A stretch of DNA of 27,706 nucleotides from Schoenoplectus triqueter (Eukaryota > Streptophyta > Magnoliopsida > Poales > Cyperaceae): positions 1 to 27,706 of the forward strand of contig CAXKVV010000268.1 of the NCBI GenBank assembly GCA_964058805.1, read 5' to 3'. Below, in pieces: positions 1 through 10,687 of the stretch. Under the pieces are notes generated by a model. It was not told the origin of the DNA and ran no database searches. It saw only the letters and a list, made by a program, of their open reading frames with translations. Position 1 is the stretch's first letter. Each line of letters starts with the position of its first letter. A program made the translations under genes and the position numbers.

Positions 1-721
1 ACAACCCCTAAATAATTCAGATATGAGTGCGGTACATATATTCCGGTCCTAAGCAACGATATTTGTCTCGTGCTTATTCTATGTCCTATGATATCCCGAA
101 TGTTGCAAGACAAGATCATGTCATCCTTTGTAATGCATTCGTATACTATGTGCACCTAGTTGGATATCATCACTCCCGTCGACAAACAAGAGAGACATGT
201 TCTTGACTCATGCATCCCCTTCATACAAAAGACGTACACTGAGATAAAGCCCTTATGGCTGTCAGTTACGGACAACGTTAGACGATATCCACAAATGCAA
301 ATCAGACGTATAAGAAGATCATTTGTCTCAACCTAAGAATTAACATCCAAATGAAATACTAATGACATCAAACACAATCTTTATAGTATTTCAATATGGG
401 TCATGTCTAATAACATGTCCAATATGTTATTTGTGTAATTAAGCTGATAACCCCTTATCGAGTGATCTGTGAAATACGATCAACACTTAACTTACACACT
501 AATCCATTTGCGTTAATTATTATTCCTAGATAATTAACGGATTAGGGACTTTTAAAGTTTTTATTATAATCTTTATATATATGTTTCACATTTGAAGTCC
601 AACTCAAAATATAAATAATGAATACTCAAGGAACAAATGAAATATCAAATATATCATCATTTTACATGAAACTAAATGCAATTATCCAATGATTGGCTAC
701 TAGATCACTACAACACTAACA
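1..721 (-). repeat. 3' LTR of the copia element (U3 and start of R only)
   Basis: The LTR starts on the minus strand at 721 with TGTTAG, directly after the polypurine tract, and continues leftward off the window. It aligns with 7191-7895. Bases 705-721 have no counterpart in the other LTR. Since the full LTR is about 1.72 kb, roughly 1 kb lies outside the window. The copy carries the same TATA-like stretch (571-582) as the 5' LTR. Confidence 0.92.
571..582 (-). promoter_or_regulatory. TATA-like box in 3' LTR U3
   Basis: On the minus strand this reads ATATATATAAAG, about 140 nt downstream of the LTR start at 721. The same sequence is kept in the 5' LTR at 7764-7775, where a core promoter would be expected. 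Confidence 0.45.
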
Positions 722-733
722 ATCTCCCACTTG
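722..733 (-). other. Polypurine tract of the copia element
   Basis: Minus strand reads AAGTGGGAGAT just before the LTR start TGTTAG. This is the usual plant copia plus-strand primer, and its position fixes the 3' LTR boundary at 721. Confidence 0.9.
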
Positions 734-838
734 AGCTAGAGCCAATCAAATATATAATCCTCATGCATAAAAGAATACAACTCTAACTAATTAGGGCAGC
801 CCGAAGTACATCCCCATGTACATGACTCATGAAAACTC

Positions 839-1564
839 TCACTGCCAATCACGCATAAACTTGATGCCCATTTCAGCTGTGTGCATCGTGTGTTTGGCCT
901 GAGATAAGGGCTTAGTCAGTGGGTCGGCTGTGTTCGCCTCTGTATCTATCTTACAAACCTTGACATCACCTCGTTCGACAATCTCGCGAAATAGATGATA
1001 TCTCCGTAAAACATGCTTTGACTTCTGATGTGATCGAGGTTTCTTCGCTTGGGCAATGGCTCCATTGTTGTCACAATAGAGCTCCAATGGTCCGGAAGCA
1101 CTGGGGACCATGCCAAGCTCATCTATGAACTTCTTGATCCATACACCTTCTTTAGCTGCCTCCGAGGCGGCTATGTATTCAGCCTCTGTGGTTGAGTCTG
1201 CTGTCGTATCCTGTTTGGAACTCCTCCAACTCACAACACCACCATTGAGAGTGAACACAAACCCTAACTGTGATCTTAGATCATCACGATCTTTTTGGAA
1301 ACTAGCATCCGTGTAACCCCTTACAACGAGCTCAGTTTCTCCTCCATAGTCGAGAAACATATCTTTAGACTTTCTCAAGTACTTTAGGATAGTTTTTACC
1401 GCAGTCCAATGTACGAACCATGGATTTGCTTGATGTCTACTTACCACACTCAACGCGTATGACATATCTGGGCAAGTACATATCATGGCATACATGATAG
1501 ATCCAATTACAGAAGCATATGGTATCTTCTTCATGCTATCGAGCTCAGCAGTCGTCTGAGGACA
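839..1564 (-). pseudogene. Copia pol: end of RT and RNase H domain
   Basis: RNase H degrades the RNA strand of the RNA-DNA hybrid during reverse transcription. Counting from the Met at 1534, the copia RNase H motifs are GYTDASF (catalytic Asp76), TTEAEYIAASEAAKE (Glu117/119), CDNNGAI (Asp155) and the C-terminal DPLTKPL. The segment is in the same frame as the RT upstream and is cut from it only by the TAG at 1565-1567. The Met at 1534 is therefore an internal residue, not a start. The stop at 839-841 is the natural end of pol, about 100 bp before the polypurine tract. This domain itself looks intact. Confidence 0.93.
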
Positions 1565-2317
1565 CTACTTCTTGCTGAGATCAATGCCATGGGACATGGG
1601 CGAGTTTCCTTTCTTGGAATCTTGCATGTTGAACATCTTCAACACCTTGTCCAAATATGATTCTTGACTTAATCCAATAAGTCTCATTGATCTATCCCTA
1701 TAGATCCTTATGCCTAAAACATAGGCAGCATCGCCCAAGTCTTTCATTGAGAAAATCTTCTTCAATGATGACTTGACTTCTTCCAAGGTAGGAATATCAT
1801 TTCCGGTCAGCAATATGTCATCCACATATAATACGAGAAACACAATATTACTCCCACTGAATCGTTTGTACACACATGGCTCTTCATCACACTTGACAAA
1901 GCTAAGCGCTTTGATTTCACTGTCAAAGTGTTTGTACCAACTTCTTGATGCTTGCTTCAAACCATAAATGGCTCTTCGAAGCTTACATACCTTGTTAGCA
2001 TTCCTTGGATCCTCAAAACCCATTGGTTGTGTCATATACACATCCTCTTCTAAATCTCCGTTTAGAAAGGCGGTTTTGACATTCATTTGCCAAATCTCAT
2101 AATCATGAAATGCGACAATGACTAACAATATCCGAATTAACTTAAACATGGCTACGGGCGAGAAGGTCTCATCAAAATTAATTACTTGAATTTGTTTGTA
2201 ACCTTTCGTAACTAGTCGTGCCTTGTAAGTAGTCAAGTTACCATCCATGTCTGACTTTCTTTTGAAAACCCACTTGTTTTCAATAGGACGCACTCCCTCA
2301 GGGAGGTCAACCAAATT
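1565..2317 (-). pseudogene. Copia pol: reverse transcriptase, first catalytic Asp lost
   Basis: RT copies element RNA into DNA. The block KWVFKRKSDMDG...YKARLV opens the domain (residues 14-34 counting from 2314). AIYGLKQASRSWY follows, and YVDDILL (residues 163-169) supplies the paired catalytic Asp residues. The first catalytic motif should read MDVKTAFLNG in this family, but here it is MNVKTAFLNG: the codon at 2081-2083 encodes Asn (residue 78), so the enzyme would be inactive. In-frame TAG codons bound the segment at 2318-2320 (where the family has Trp) and 1565-1567. Readings that start at 2314 use a TTG that is simply an internal Leu codon. Confidence 0.94.
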
Positions 2318-2680
2318 CTAAACTTGGTTGTCGTACATAGACTGTATTTCGGATTGCATGGCTCCAAGCCATTCAGCGGAGTCGGGCCGTGCCATCGCTT
2401 CCGTATAGGTCATGGGATCTTCGGTCTCCACCATTGATCCTTGATGAAACCCCAACCATCTTTCAGGAGGGTGACTTGATCTACTCGACCTTCGAAGTAC
2501 TTGTGGCTCAGATGCCTCTTGAGCCATGTTTTCTAAACCCAATTCTGGAGTCCCACTCCCACTAGGCTCAGTATCCATGGGAGGGATTGCGGAGTCATCA
2601 TCGACTACACTCTCATGTGCTTCTTGAATTTCTTCAAGTTGCACACTACTATCACTACTTCCTCTTGCGAGAAACCTTCT
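2318..2680 (-). pseudogene. Copia pol: integrase C-terminus to RT linker
   Basis: This low-complexity acidic linker (SSDSSVQLEEIQEAHES) leads into RRSSRSSHPPERWLGF and AMARPDSAEWLGAMQSEIQSM, the usual entry into copia RT. It lies one frame away from the integrase segment; the shift falls near 2660-2680, where FLEK in one frame becomes FLARGSS in the other. The segment ends at an in-frame TAG (2318-2320), right where NQVWNLV is expected, consistent with a Trp TGG to TAG change. Confidence 0.88.
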
Positions 2681-3645
2681 CCAAGAATACTGCATGTCTG
2701 GCAACAATTATCTTATTTTCAGACTTGAAGTAGAAGTAGTACCCTTTTGTTTCCTTAGGGTATCCCACAAACAAGCACTTATCGGATCTAGGGCTAAGCT
2801 TGTCAGACATCAGTCGTTTGACATAAGCCTCACAACCCCAAATCTTAAGAAAAGACACATTTGGTACTCTTCCAAACCATAACTCATATGGCGTCTTTTT
2901 AACGGACTTTGATGGCAATCGATTCAATGTGAATGCAGCAGTTTCAAGCGTAAATTCCCAAAAAGAGTGTGGTAACTCAGCTTTGCTCATCATAGAACGA
3001 ACCATGTCGAACAAGGTTTTGTTCCTCCTCTCAGAGACACCATTCCATTGCGGCGTCCCGAGAGGAGTGAGCTGTGGGACTATCCCATGTTCCTTTAGGT
3101 ACTCCCTAAAGTCACTGCTCAAGTATTCACCACCTCGATCTGTTCTAAATACTTTAATCTTTTTTCCGAGTTGGTTCTCAACTTCAGCCTTGAACTCCTT
3201 GAACTTGTCAAAGGATTCAGACTTATGTCTCATCAAATAGATATAGTCATATCTACTGAAATCATCAGTAAACATGACAAAGTATCTCAATCCATCTCTA
3301 GCACCAATGCTCATAGGACCGCACACATCGCTGTGTACTAGGTCCAATAAGTCATTTGCCCTCTCACCTTGCTTGGTAAAAGGTGTCTTAGTCATTTTCC
3401 CTAATAAACATGACTCGCATGTTGCTAACGACTCCAAGTCAAAGCAACCAAGAAGTCTAATCTCTTGTAATTTCTTAATGTGCGTCTCATTTATATGACC
3501 TAGGCGACGATGCCATATGAGAGTCTCACCCTCATTAGAAGACTTAAGTCTTTTTTTATTGATGTTAAGGACTTGATTATCCATTTCTAGAACATATATG
3601 TCATTCACAACCTGAGAATGACCAGAATAAGTCATCTCTATAAAA
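2655..3645 (-). pseudogene. Copia pol: integrase with HHCC finger and D,D35E core
   Basis: Integrase inserts the element DNA into the host genome. The gag-pre-integrase zinc finger shows its two His residues in WHRRLGH (near 3512-3495) and its Cys pair in CESC (near 3419-3408). The catalytic triad is Asp in HSDVCGP (codon from 3329), Asp in RTDRGGEY (codon from 3140) and Glu in SERRNKT (codon from 3032). The spacing between the second Asp and the Glu is 35 residues, as expected. The core ends with YELWFGRVPN and FVGY. It is shifted by a frame from the protease segment near 3618-3640 and from the linker near 2670. The triad looks intact, so the damage is in the frames. Confidence 0.94.
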
Positions 3646-4347
3646 AGACAAACAACGATCTTTAATAGAAAAAGCAAATTCATCATTGTCCATACATGAG
3701 ACAGAGATAATATTTCTAGAAATAGAAGGAACATAATAAACACTATTAAGTTCTAATACAAGTCCACTGGGTAAATACAAATCTAAATCTTCTACAACAA
3801 TAGCAGCAACACTCGCTCCATTGCCGACCCGGAGCAGCATCTCATCCTTGTCTAACAACCTCTTATTCTTTAGTGCTTGCACATTTGAACAAATATGAGC
3901 ACATGATCCGGTGTCCAACACCCAATCAGAAATAGAAGTAACAAGGTTAATTTTAATAATAAGTATACCTGATGAAGTAGGGACTTTCTCATTCTTCTTA
4001 TCCTTCAGATATTTAGGGCGGCTACGCTTCCAATGCCCTATGTCTTTGTAATAAAAGCACTCGACCTCGAAAACATCCTTGGACTTGGACTTGCTTGAGA
4101 TCACCACTTGAGCCTTGCCTTTGCCCTTGCCCTTCTTGCGCTTGGAACTCTTTTTAATCGTCTTCCCTTCCTGACTCACCGCGAGGACGTTACAAGACAT
4201 TTTATTCATGTCCTCCTCGGCAATCTTAAGAAGTCCCAACAACTCATCCAGGCCTCCCTTTAGTCCCATCATGTTGTAGTTCATAATGAACTGAGAGAAG
4301 CGTGATGACAATGAGCCGAGTACAATGTTTCGCATGAGTTGCTCGTC
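3601..4347 (-). pseudogene. Copia gag C-terminus, zinc knuckle and aspartic protease
   Basis: The segment continues the gag reading frame after an in-frame TAG at 4348-4350. It shows the end of capsid (SRFSQFIMNYNM), a very basic Lys/Gly stretch, a degenerate CCHC knuckle and the protease active site WVLDTGSCAHIC. The knuckle keeps the first Cys and the His (residues 93 and 101 from 4335), but the second Cys is Tyr96 and the third is Arg106, so zinc binding should be lost. The protease would cut the polyprotein. The reading frame collapses into CE and a stop at 3601 because of a frameshift after FYRDD, around 3618-3640. Confidence 0.9.
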
Positions 4348-4809
4348 CTACTTGCAACATAGCTTCTCAAGCTGCTCAATATAACTAGTCATCTTGAGCA
4401 TATGAGCACTAACGGATTCGTTCTCACGCATTATGCATCTCATTAGTGACTTGGTGACATTGTACATCTCGGTCTGGGCCTTCTTTTGAAACATGTTCTT
4501 GAGAGTGTCCATGATCTGATACACACCATGAGTTTCAAACCTATTTTGAAGCTCTGGACTCATAGTGGCCACCATTAGGCACGAGACATCAAGTTCATCA
4601 TCCACGAACTTGGTGTACTTGTCCTTGTCAGCCTGAGATGTTTTATTATGGGGTTTCTTTGGAACGGGTTGAGTTAAGATGTGTTCTTTTTTCTCATGCC
4701 TCAAGACTATCCTAAGGTTACGATGCCAATCCATGAAATTCATTCCATCACTTTTAAGTTTTTCTTTGTCTAGGAGAGATCGAAGAGAGAAATTGGGTTC
4801 TTTTTCCAT
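4348..4809 (-). pseudogene. Copia gag N-terminal part
   Basis: This is the start of the copia polyprotein, coding for capsid protein. NFSLRSLL, MNFMDWHRNLRIVL and HEKKEHIL are typical of plant copia gag N-termini, and the later MYNVTKSLMRC and ENESVSAHMLKM belong to the UBN2-type gag domain. The ATG at 4807-4809 is chosen because it precedes these motifs directly and the upstream sequence is noncoding leader. The frame is cut by TAG at 4348-4350 and continues unchanged below it. Confidence 0.9.
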
Positions 4810-6179
4810 GTTCTATAATTTAAAAGGTTTGAATTTAGTTCATGCATTGCAATGTTTTATATAAATATAAAACTCTCACTACAATTATTAAGTCCCGAAA
4901 TTTATAGTGAGTCCAAGATCCCTATCTCTACTATGCTCAAGCCAGCGTCGGCATAAACTTAAACTTAGCTATTTTAGGTAAGAATACTCCTCGCTAATCA
5001 CAATCGTATGTGACTCTTGGTTCTGTCTCGAGTACCCAATACTCATGACGAATACTCCTCCCCGAGGTACAAACTAGGCCAGCGTCAGCATGTAACCTAG
5101 AGTTACCCCACTTAAGTAAAACCTCTCTATTTGAGACGACACGTCCGACGTGCCCCACTTCCCCAAGGATAGGATGCAGTGCTTACTGAGTAGGTCCCAC
5201 CAACACCCCATACAAGGTTTCAATGGATAGAGGAGGAAGGAAGATCGACTTAATTTTTAGGGACTTTATTTTATATGACTCTTTGAATGGTGGTCGTGAT
5301 AGCATACACCCATACCTATCCTACGAGTCACAATTCAATCACATAAAATATCATAAACAACAACATGCACAACCACACAAATGATCGTGAGTTTGTATAG
5401 CCCTTGTGCTTCCTTGGCCTCCGATCACTGCCTCTTCGATCATCTCCATGAACAAACTAGTGATCTAAGTACCCCCAATTTCCTATTTTCTATTTAAGAC
5501 TACTCTCAAATCGAAACAGAAAATTACATTAAAAAATCCCATTCCTAACTTGACACGCAGGCCATAAATACAATATTAATCATGCAACAAAATAATTAAT
5601 ATCATGGGGCACCTTAGGCCGCTTACAAATATTCATACATGTAATCATTATAACACACAAGGCATTGAACATGACTATACAAACCCACTGCTGCAAAACA
5701 AAGTTAGAATAGCGCAATAACTTGCACCAAACCGATTGAAACTATTCATAATTCATAATCTAATAATTATGCATGGTTGTGCTCAGTTTCACTTCTTATT
5801 GTGATCTAGAAACCACTCAAAAGCATCATCTAATGATGGTTTAAGTTGCTGTCCAGAAATTGCAGTTTTTCAGTTTTGGCTCTCCAAAGAACAATCCTTA
5901 ACGATTTGGGTCAAAACGAAGACTCAATTAATCACAGCCCCTTTGGTCAATTCCTAACCCGCAATAGACCCCATTTATAGACTTGAAACTGAGCCCCAAC
6001 TTTCAGTTTTACAATAATTTTACAAACTTGACAAATCTAACACATACCATGCGCATGAACGCCTGTCAATTCGTAAAAATCTGAAAAACTCATGCACAAC
6101 TATCTAGATATACAACTTAAAAAATCAATCAATTTAGTTTAGTCTTTTAGCCACGATTTATCACATACAACGACCAAAT
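4810..6179 (-). other. Untranslated leader of the copia element (1.37 kb)
   Basis: This stretch lies between the primer binding site and the gag ATG and has no coding potential that I can support. It contains an imperfect internal duplication of about 135 bp: GCCAGCGTCGGCAT at 4941 recurs as GCCAGCGTCAGCAT near 5078, and AATACTCCTC recurs near 4983 and 5051. The length is generous for a copia leader. Packaging or dimerisation signals would be expected here but are not recognisable by eye. Confidence 0.75.
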
Positions 6180-6191
6180 GCTCTGATACCA
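6180..6191 (-). other. Primer binding site, initiator Met tRNA
   Basis: Minus strand reads TGGTATCAGAGC, complementary to the 3' end of plant initiator tRNA-Met. It follows the LTR end (TTTTAGCA) with one base between. It primes minus-strand DNA synthesis and fixes the inner border of the 5' LTR at 6193. Confidence 0.95.
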
Positions 6192-6192
6192 C

Positions 6193-7895
6193 TGCTAAAA
6201 TTTAGTTTGAACAAGCAAGTACACGAACATGCGGAATTTTAGATTTTTCAGTGCACAATTCAAACAAGGATCTTGCATGTGATAAAACTGAACCAAAATC
6301 ATAGATCTAGACTAAATTATTGTACCTTTGATGTGTGAGTCTTCGGGGAGGCTCGGGGTAGTCTCCTTCTCGCTCGATTCGCACCGGTACCCGCAAAGAC
6401 ACCAAGTGTAGGCGCCCTCCAAGGTATCCACCAAGGCAGTCCACTATCCGATCTCCTTTGCACTTGCTAGGATTCTAGGAAGACTCTCCTTGATCTCCTC
6501 CACACTACTGTGATTAAACTCTTTTAATCTATGTGAAAAATCTGGTGGAAGATGGGTCTCAACACATGAGATACGCGGCAGAAATTCAGCAGAGCTTCCG
6601 TGCGCGTATGTGAAAGATGGGTGGTTTTCTTGGAAGCCTAGGCTTCCTTTTATAGAGCCCCAAGTCAGAAGACTCATCTCCCACGTCCCTAGGTAGTTTT
6701 TCCACGTTCTAGAGTGGAGAACAACCCAAAACTGCAAAGAAACTGCTGAAAACGTGGCAAAGCAGCTCCTAACTTCACCCATGCCTTCTACCCACGTTTT
6801 GGCATAACCACCCACTAGTTTAGGCCGTGTGCAGCCATTATAAGGGTCCTAGTTGGGCTTCATGCGTCCAGAATAGTGAAGTGTCTTGCACTATGGGTAT
6901 TTGGGCCGAATGGAAGTCGAATGGGGCTGAACTGGGCTGTATTTGCATTGTTTTCATGTTTTCAGCCTATTTATCAAACCATTTGATAAATATAATTAAT
7001 TAGTCATTTCCTACGACTAAATATCTCATGTTTAAGACCCGATTTAATATGTCCAACATATTAAATGATCAAGGAACGAATAGAGGCACAATCCTTTTGC
7101 GGTGTGACCCTTTGGGACCCAAATTATTTAGCAATGAGATTAAACCCCTTAATCTCATAGATTGTGAGCGGCACCCAGCAATATGTATCACAACCCCTAA
7201 ATAATTCAGATATGAGTGCGGTACTTATATCCCGGTCCTAAGCAACGATAATTGTCTCATACTTATTCTATGTCCTATGATATCCCGAATGTTGTAAGAC
7301 AAGATCATGATATCCTTTGCAATGCATTCGTATACTATGTGCACCTAGTTGGATATCATCACTCCCGTCGACAAACGAGAGAGACATCAGTGTTCTTGAC
7401 TCATGCATCCCTTTCATATAAAAGACGTACACCGAGATAAAACCCTTATGGCTGCCAGTTACGGACAACGTTAGACGATATCCACAAATGCAAATCAGAC
7501 GTATAAGAAGATCATTTGATTCAACCTAAGAATTAGCATCCAAATAAAATACTAATGACATCAAACACAATCTTTATAGTATTTCAACATGGGTAATGTC
7601 CAATAACATGTCCAATATGCTATTTGTGTAATTAAGCCGATAACCCCTTATCGAGTGATCTGTGAAACACGGTCAACACTTAACTTACACACTAATCTAT
7701 TTGCGTTAATTATTATTCCTAGGTAATTAACGGATTAGGGACTTTTAGAGTTTTCATTATAATCTTTATATATATGTTTCACATTTAAAGTTCAACTCAA
7801 AATATAAATAATGAATACTCAATGAACAAATGAAATATCAAATATATCATCCTTTTACATGAAAATAAATACAATCATCCAATGATTGACTACTA
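6193..7895 (-). repeat. 5' LTR of the copia element, 17 bp short at its outer end
   Basis: The inner border is TGCTAAAATT on the plus strand (TTTTAGCA at the LTR 3' end on the minus strand), next to the primer binding site. The outer part aligns with 1-704 and the match stops at 7895, just after TACTAGA. The 3' LTR has another 17 bases (705-721) leading to its terminal TG. The visible length is 1703 bp. A 123-codon antisense-like ORF at 6444-6815 has no recognisable domain and I do not call it. Confidence 0.9.
7764..7775 (-). promoter_or_regulatory. TATA-like box in 5' LTR
   Basis: ATATATATAAAG on the minus strand, about 120 bp inside the outer LTR end. It is identical to the copy at 571-582. 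This is the likely core promoter for element transcription. Confidence 0.5.
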
Positions 7896-9995
7896 GACTT
7901 TGAAGCCCATTTAAGATTAAGTATAATTTTAAGGCCCAAAAGTAAAATGAACTTAATTAAGTGATATCGTAGAGAAGGCCCAAAAATGAAGTGCATAGCT
8001 TAATTAAATCTAACCAATCAAAGTAACTTAATTAAGAGATATATCAGAAGATGCACACAAATTGAACATACAAGAGAGAAATTTAGGTCTAACGAATAAA
8101 GTTATAATTTTGAAGCTTTCAGTTGTCGTCTTCATCATGCGCTCATTCTACTAATAAATCTAAGAACATATTGAACATGCGAATTATTATTTTTTAATAA
8201 AGTATTTTGTTAACATTATTTGTTTTCATACGCTTCAAAATTAGGGAAATTGTGCATACACCTCGAAGTGAGGATCATTATCATATATGTTAGGTTTTAG
8301 TTTCAACTAGGAAAAAAGTGAACAATCTAGTCCATGAAAATTTTAATTACATTCATACAAGATCTTGAAGACCCAACAACCGTCAAGTTCTCTTTTTTTT
8401 TTTAGCTAATAAAAGAACGCCTTTGATAATTATGCGTTCCAGTGGCGTATTTATCTAAGTGCATGCAAATTATAAATATTTTCTTTGGGCATAGCAATCT
8501 TCGAGTTTTGAGGTCAAACATAAAATAAAGAGAATGGTGTTGTGCTAATAAATGGCTTCAGATATCAAGGGAATGAGACAGATAGGAATGAGACAGATAG
8601 GAATGGACATGATAGCGATTTCCTTTGTTCTTACGCTTTAATAATCTAAAACTTACATAGAAGATAGCATCAATCGAGAGGATTAAAAATGTAGGAGAAA
8701 AATATGTTAAGCTTTGTGCTTATTAATTGTTAGTCATCGAAGTTAAGTGAAATCAAATTCTTAGAAAGACTACATTTAATTAATTAATTGGTAAAATAAT
8801 CCTCTCCATGTAATTAATGACATAATATTGTATATGATATTTACATGATTTTAGCTGATTTCATGGCTGATTTATTTCAAGTTGGGGTTGGTTAAAAGAT
8901 GCCAGCACGCACTATATATTTTGACGACTTTACTTTCTGAATCTCCGGAGCAAACATATACACTGTGTGTGCATGTGTAACGAGTCCATGCATTTGGGTT
9001 GTGAATTGTGTTATGCAAATTTTTATAGGGACAGCGAGGCTTCTAACATCAACGTGTAATAACCAGATCCATGTGAAGTGTGGGGTCTAATGTCAGCAAA
9101 AGAAAACATTGTGGCCCGGCTTGGTAGCACACAATTCCAGCAATCATTCTCTGGCCCTTCAAAAAGTGGGTTCAGATTACAAGATAATAGAAATTGAAAA
9201 GTTGAAATGCCTTTTGTGCTCAATTATTGAGCGCTTGGTTTATCTCAAGAGTATTTATCAATTTTTATAATATGCACTTCAGTCCTAGAGGCCCGAGTCT
9301 CAAGGTCTTCTTCTATGGAATTTATATTAATTAAAAAAAAGAAAGCTATAACAATTCTCTCCATATTGTTTTTTAATGGACTTCCATTCTCTCCGAATCT
9401 ATGATTCAGATTATTTAAATTAACCACTACATTGCGTACAATATTTTCGAGGATATATGATGTTGGGAAACATAATAATGAATTAGGGATCCGAGAAAAG
9501 TTTGATGAGGTCAAAAATTCATAATTCAGATATAATATAACTAAAAAATATATTAAAAATATTAAAATTCTAAAAATATAAAAATATATATAATATGTCA
9601 TCTAAAATGATATATAATTTATTTTATTTGTGAATAAAATATTTTTTATGAATAAAACACATTATATTTAAATTAATAAATTATTCATGAAACATCTTAC
9701 TAAAGGTAAAAAAATAAATTATTCAAGAATTATTCGTGAATCATGATTATTGGGAATTTGCTTGGATTTATTTTAATAAAGATGAAATTCAAAGTTATCC
9801 AATTTTTATTTATAAGGGATATTTTGAACATATAATCTTCCAGAGAAACATTGTCTCTGATACTAAACCAAATATTAATTCTTAAGTAACTAACATTTTC
9901 AAGATAGAAGTCAATAATACATAAAATTATCAACTTTTGTTTTTTAAATAACATATGAGTCAGCTTAACAAAATTTACAAAATATAAGGTCAAAT
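7896..9995. other. AT-rich intergenic DNA, no gene seen
   Basis: Two short ORFs on the minus strand (9245-9601 and 9730-10008) are made of AT-rich codons, are rich in Ile, Phe, Tyr and Leu, and have no motif I recognise. Oligo-A and oligo-T runs are common. The only repeat noticed is a 15-bp exact tandem duplication at 8571-8600. Confidence 0.6.
8571..8600. repeat. 15-bp tandem duplication
   Basis: GAATGAGACAGATAG occurs twice head to tail and is followed by the partial copy GAATGGACA. Confidence 0.9.
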
Positions 9996-10106
9996 TGTCA
10001 TATCCCAAAATAATTAAAACGGATTAGAGGTGATAATCCCGCTACGTACACACGACAAGACGTGCATATAGAAGACTCAATGAATAAAATAAACTAATAC
10101 AGAATA

Positions 10107-10107
10107 A

Positions 10108-10140
<33 letters not shown>
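10107..10140. repeat. AAT microsatellite
   Basis: About eleven AAT units in a row inside an A-rich context. Confidence 0.95.
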
Positions 10141-10141
<1 letters not shown>

Positions 10142-10410
10142 GCATTATAATATACAATCCAGAATCACAGTATAAATACAACGCCTACATCGTGCGGGGC
10201 TGACTCCATCAGAATGAGCAGCAAAATCTCTCAAATAAAAACCCAAAAGAAAGAACTAAAACTCAATATCCCGAAAAGGTCCTAACCAACTACCCAACTC
10301 ACATGTTGATGCGGCAAAACACCTCTATTATCACGCAGGACTGCTCCTAGCACTCTCTCCAAGAAAATCTCGCACCTGAATACCTAGATCCCACAACAAC
10401 CGTGAAAATG

Positions 10411-10432
10411 TGAGTAATTTAAAAATTACTCA
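10411..10432. repeat. 10-bp hairpin
   Basis: TGAGTAATTT pairs perfectly with AAATTACTCA across two bases (AA). It is the first strong inverted repeat of the hairpin-rich block. Confidence 0.85.
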
Positions 10433-10440
10433 ATACGGAT

Positions 10441-10488
10441 ATTGATCCAGTCTTAAGATTTGATCTTCTTTTCTAGACTGGACCCAAT
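10441..10488. repeat. Long interrupted hairpin, 17 pairs
   Basis: Nested arms: ATTG (10441-10444) with CAAT (10485-10488), TCCAGTCT (10446-10453) with AGACTGGA (10475-10482), and AAGAT (10455-10459) with ATCTT (10463-10467) over a TTG loop. Internal loops are small on the left side and seven bases on the right. Confidence 0.85.
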
Positions 10489-10687
10489 TACTGACACTGA
10501 TGTTTTAAATATAATATAATATTTGTTTATGAATATAAATATATTTTTATATACTTTTTGAGAAATACTCTAATATGTGATGACATGCAATGACAAGAAA
10601 ATCCAAAATTAGAAAATCTATGAAAATAATATAAGATAAATATATAATACGAGAAAGAAACACTCGTAATGAAATCTCAGTTTGCAA

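Larger units (their letters stand above)
1..7895 (-). mobile_element. Ty1/copia LTR retrotransposon, degenerate, 3' LTR cut by window edge
   Basis: Bases 1-704 match 7191-7895 closely, so they are the two LTRs of one element read on the minus strand. Domain order on the minus strand is gag, protease, integrase, RT, RNase H, which is the Ty1/copia order. The primer binding site (6180-6191) and polypurine tract (722-733) are in place. I see only two mismatches in the first 60 aligned LTR bases, so the insertion is not very old. Pol is nevertheless broken by three in-frame stops and two frameshifts. The gag start and PPT resemble Tork/TAR/Angela-type plant copia elements; the lineage call is tentative. 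Confidence 0.95.
9996..10440. other. Possible LTR-like edge at the left end of the hairpin-rich block
   Basis: The sequence TGTCATATCCCAAAATAA at 9996 resembles the first bases of many plant gypsy LTRs, which begin TGTCA(C/T)A and CCC. On the minus strand it would be an LTR end in GGGATATGACA. I could not find a second copy, a matching TG...CA end or a target-site duplication in the window. The boundary is therefore only suggestive. The stretch contains an AAT microsatellite and no ORF. Confidence 0.3.

Noticed and set aside
6444..6815. 123-codon ORF within the copia 5' LTR
   Set aside because: Lies wholly in LTR sequence with no recognisable domain; the matching part of the other LTR is outside the window, so conservation cannot be tested.
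9245..10008. Two AT-rich minus-strand ORFs, one with hydrophobic stretches
   Set aside because: Composition alone gives Ile/Phe/Tyr/Leu-rich readings; no start context, family or conservation can be shown.
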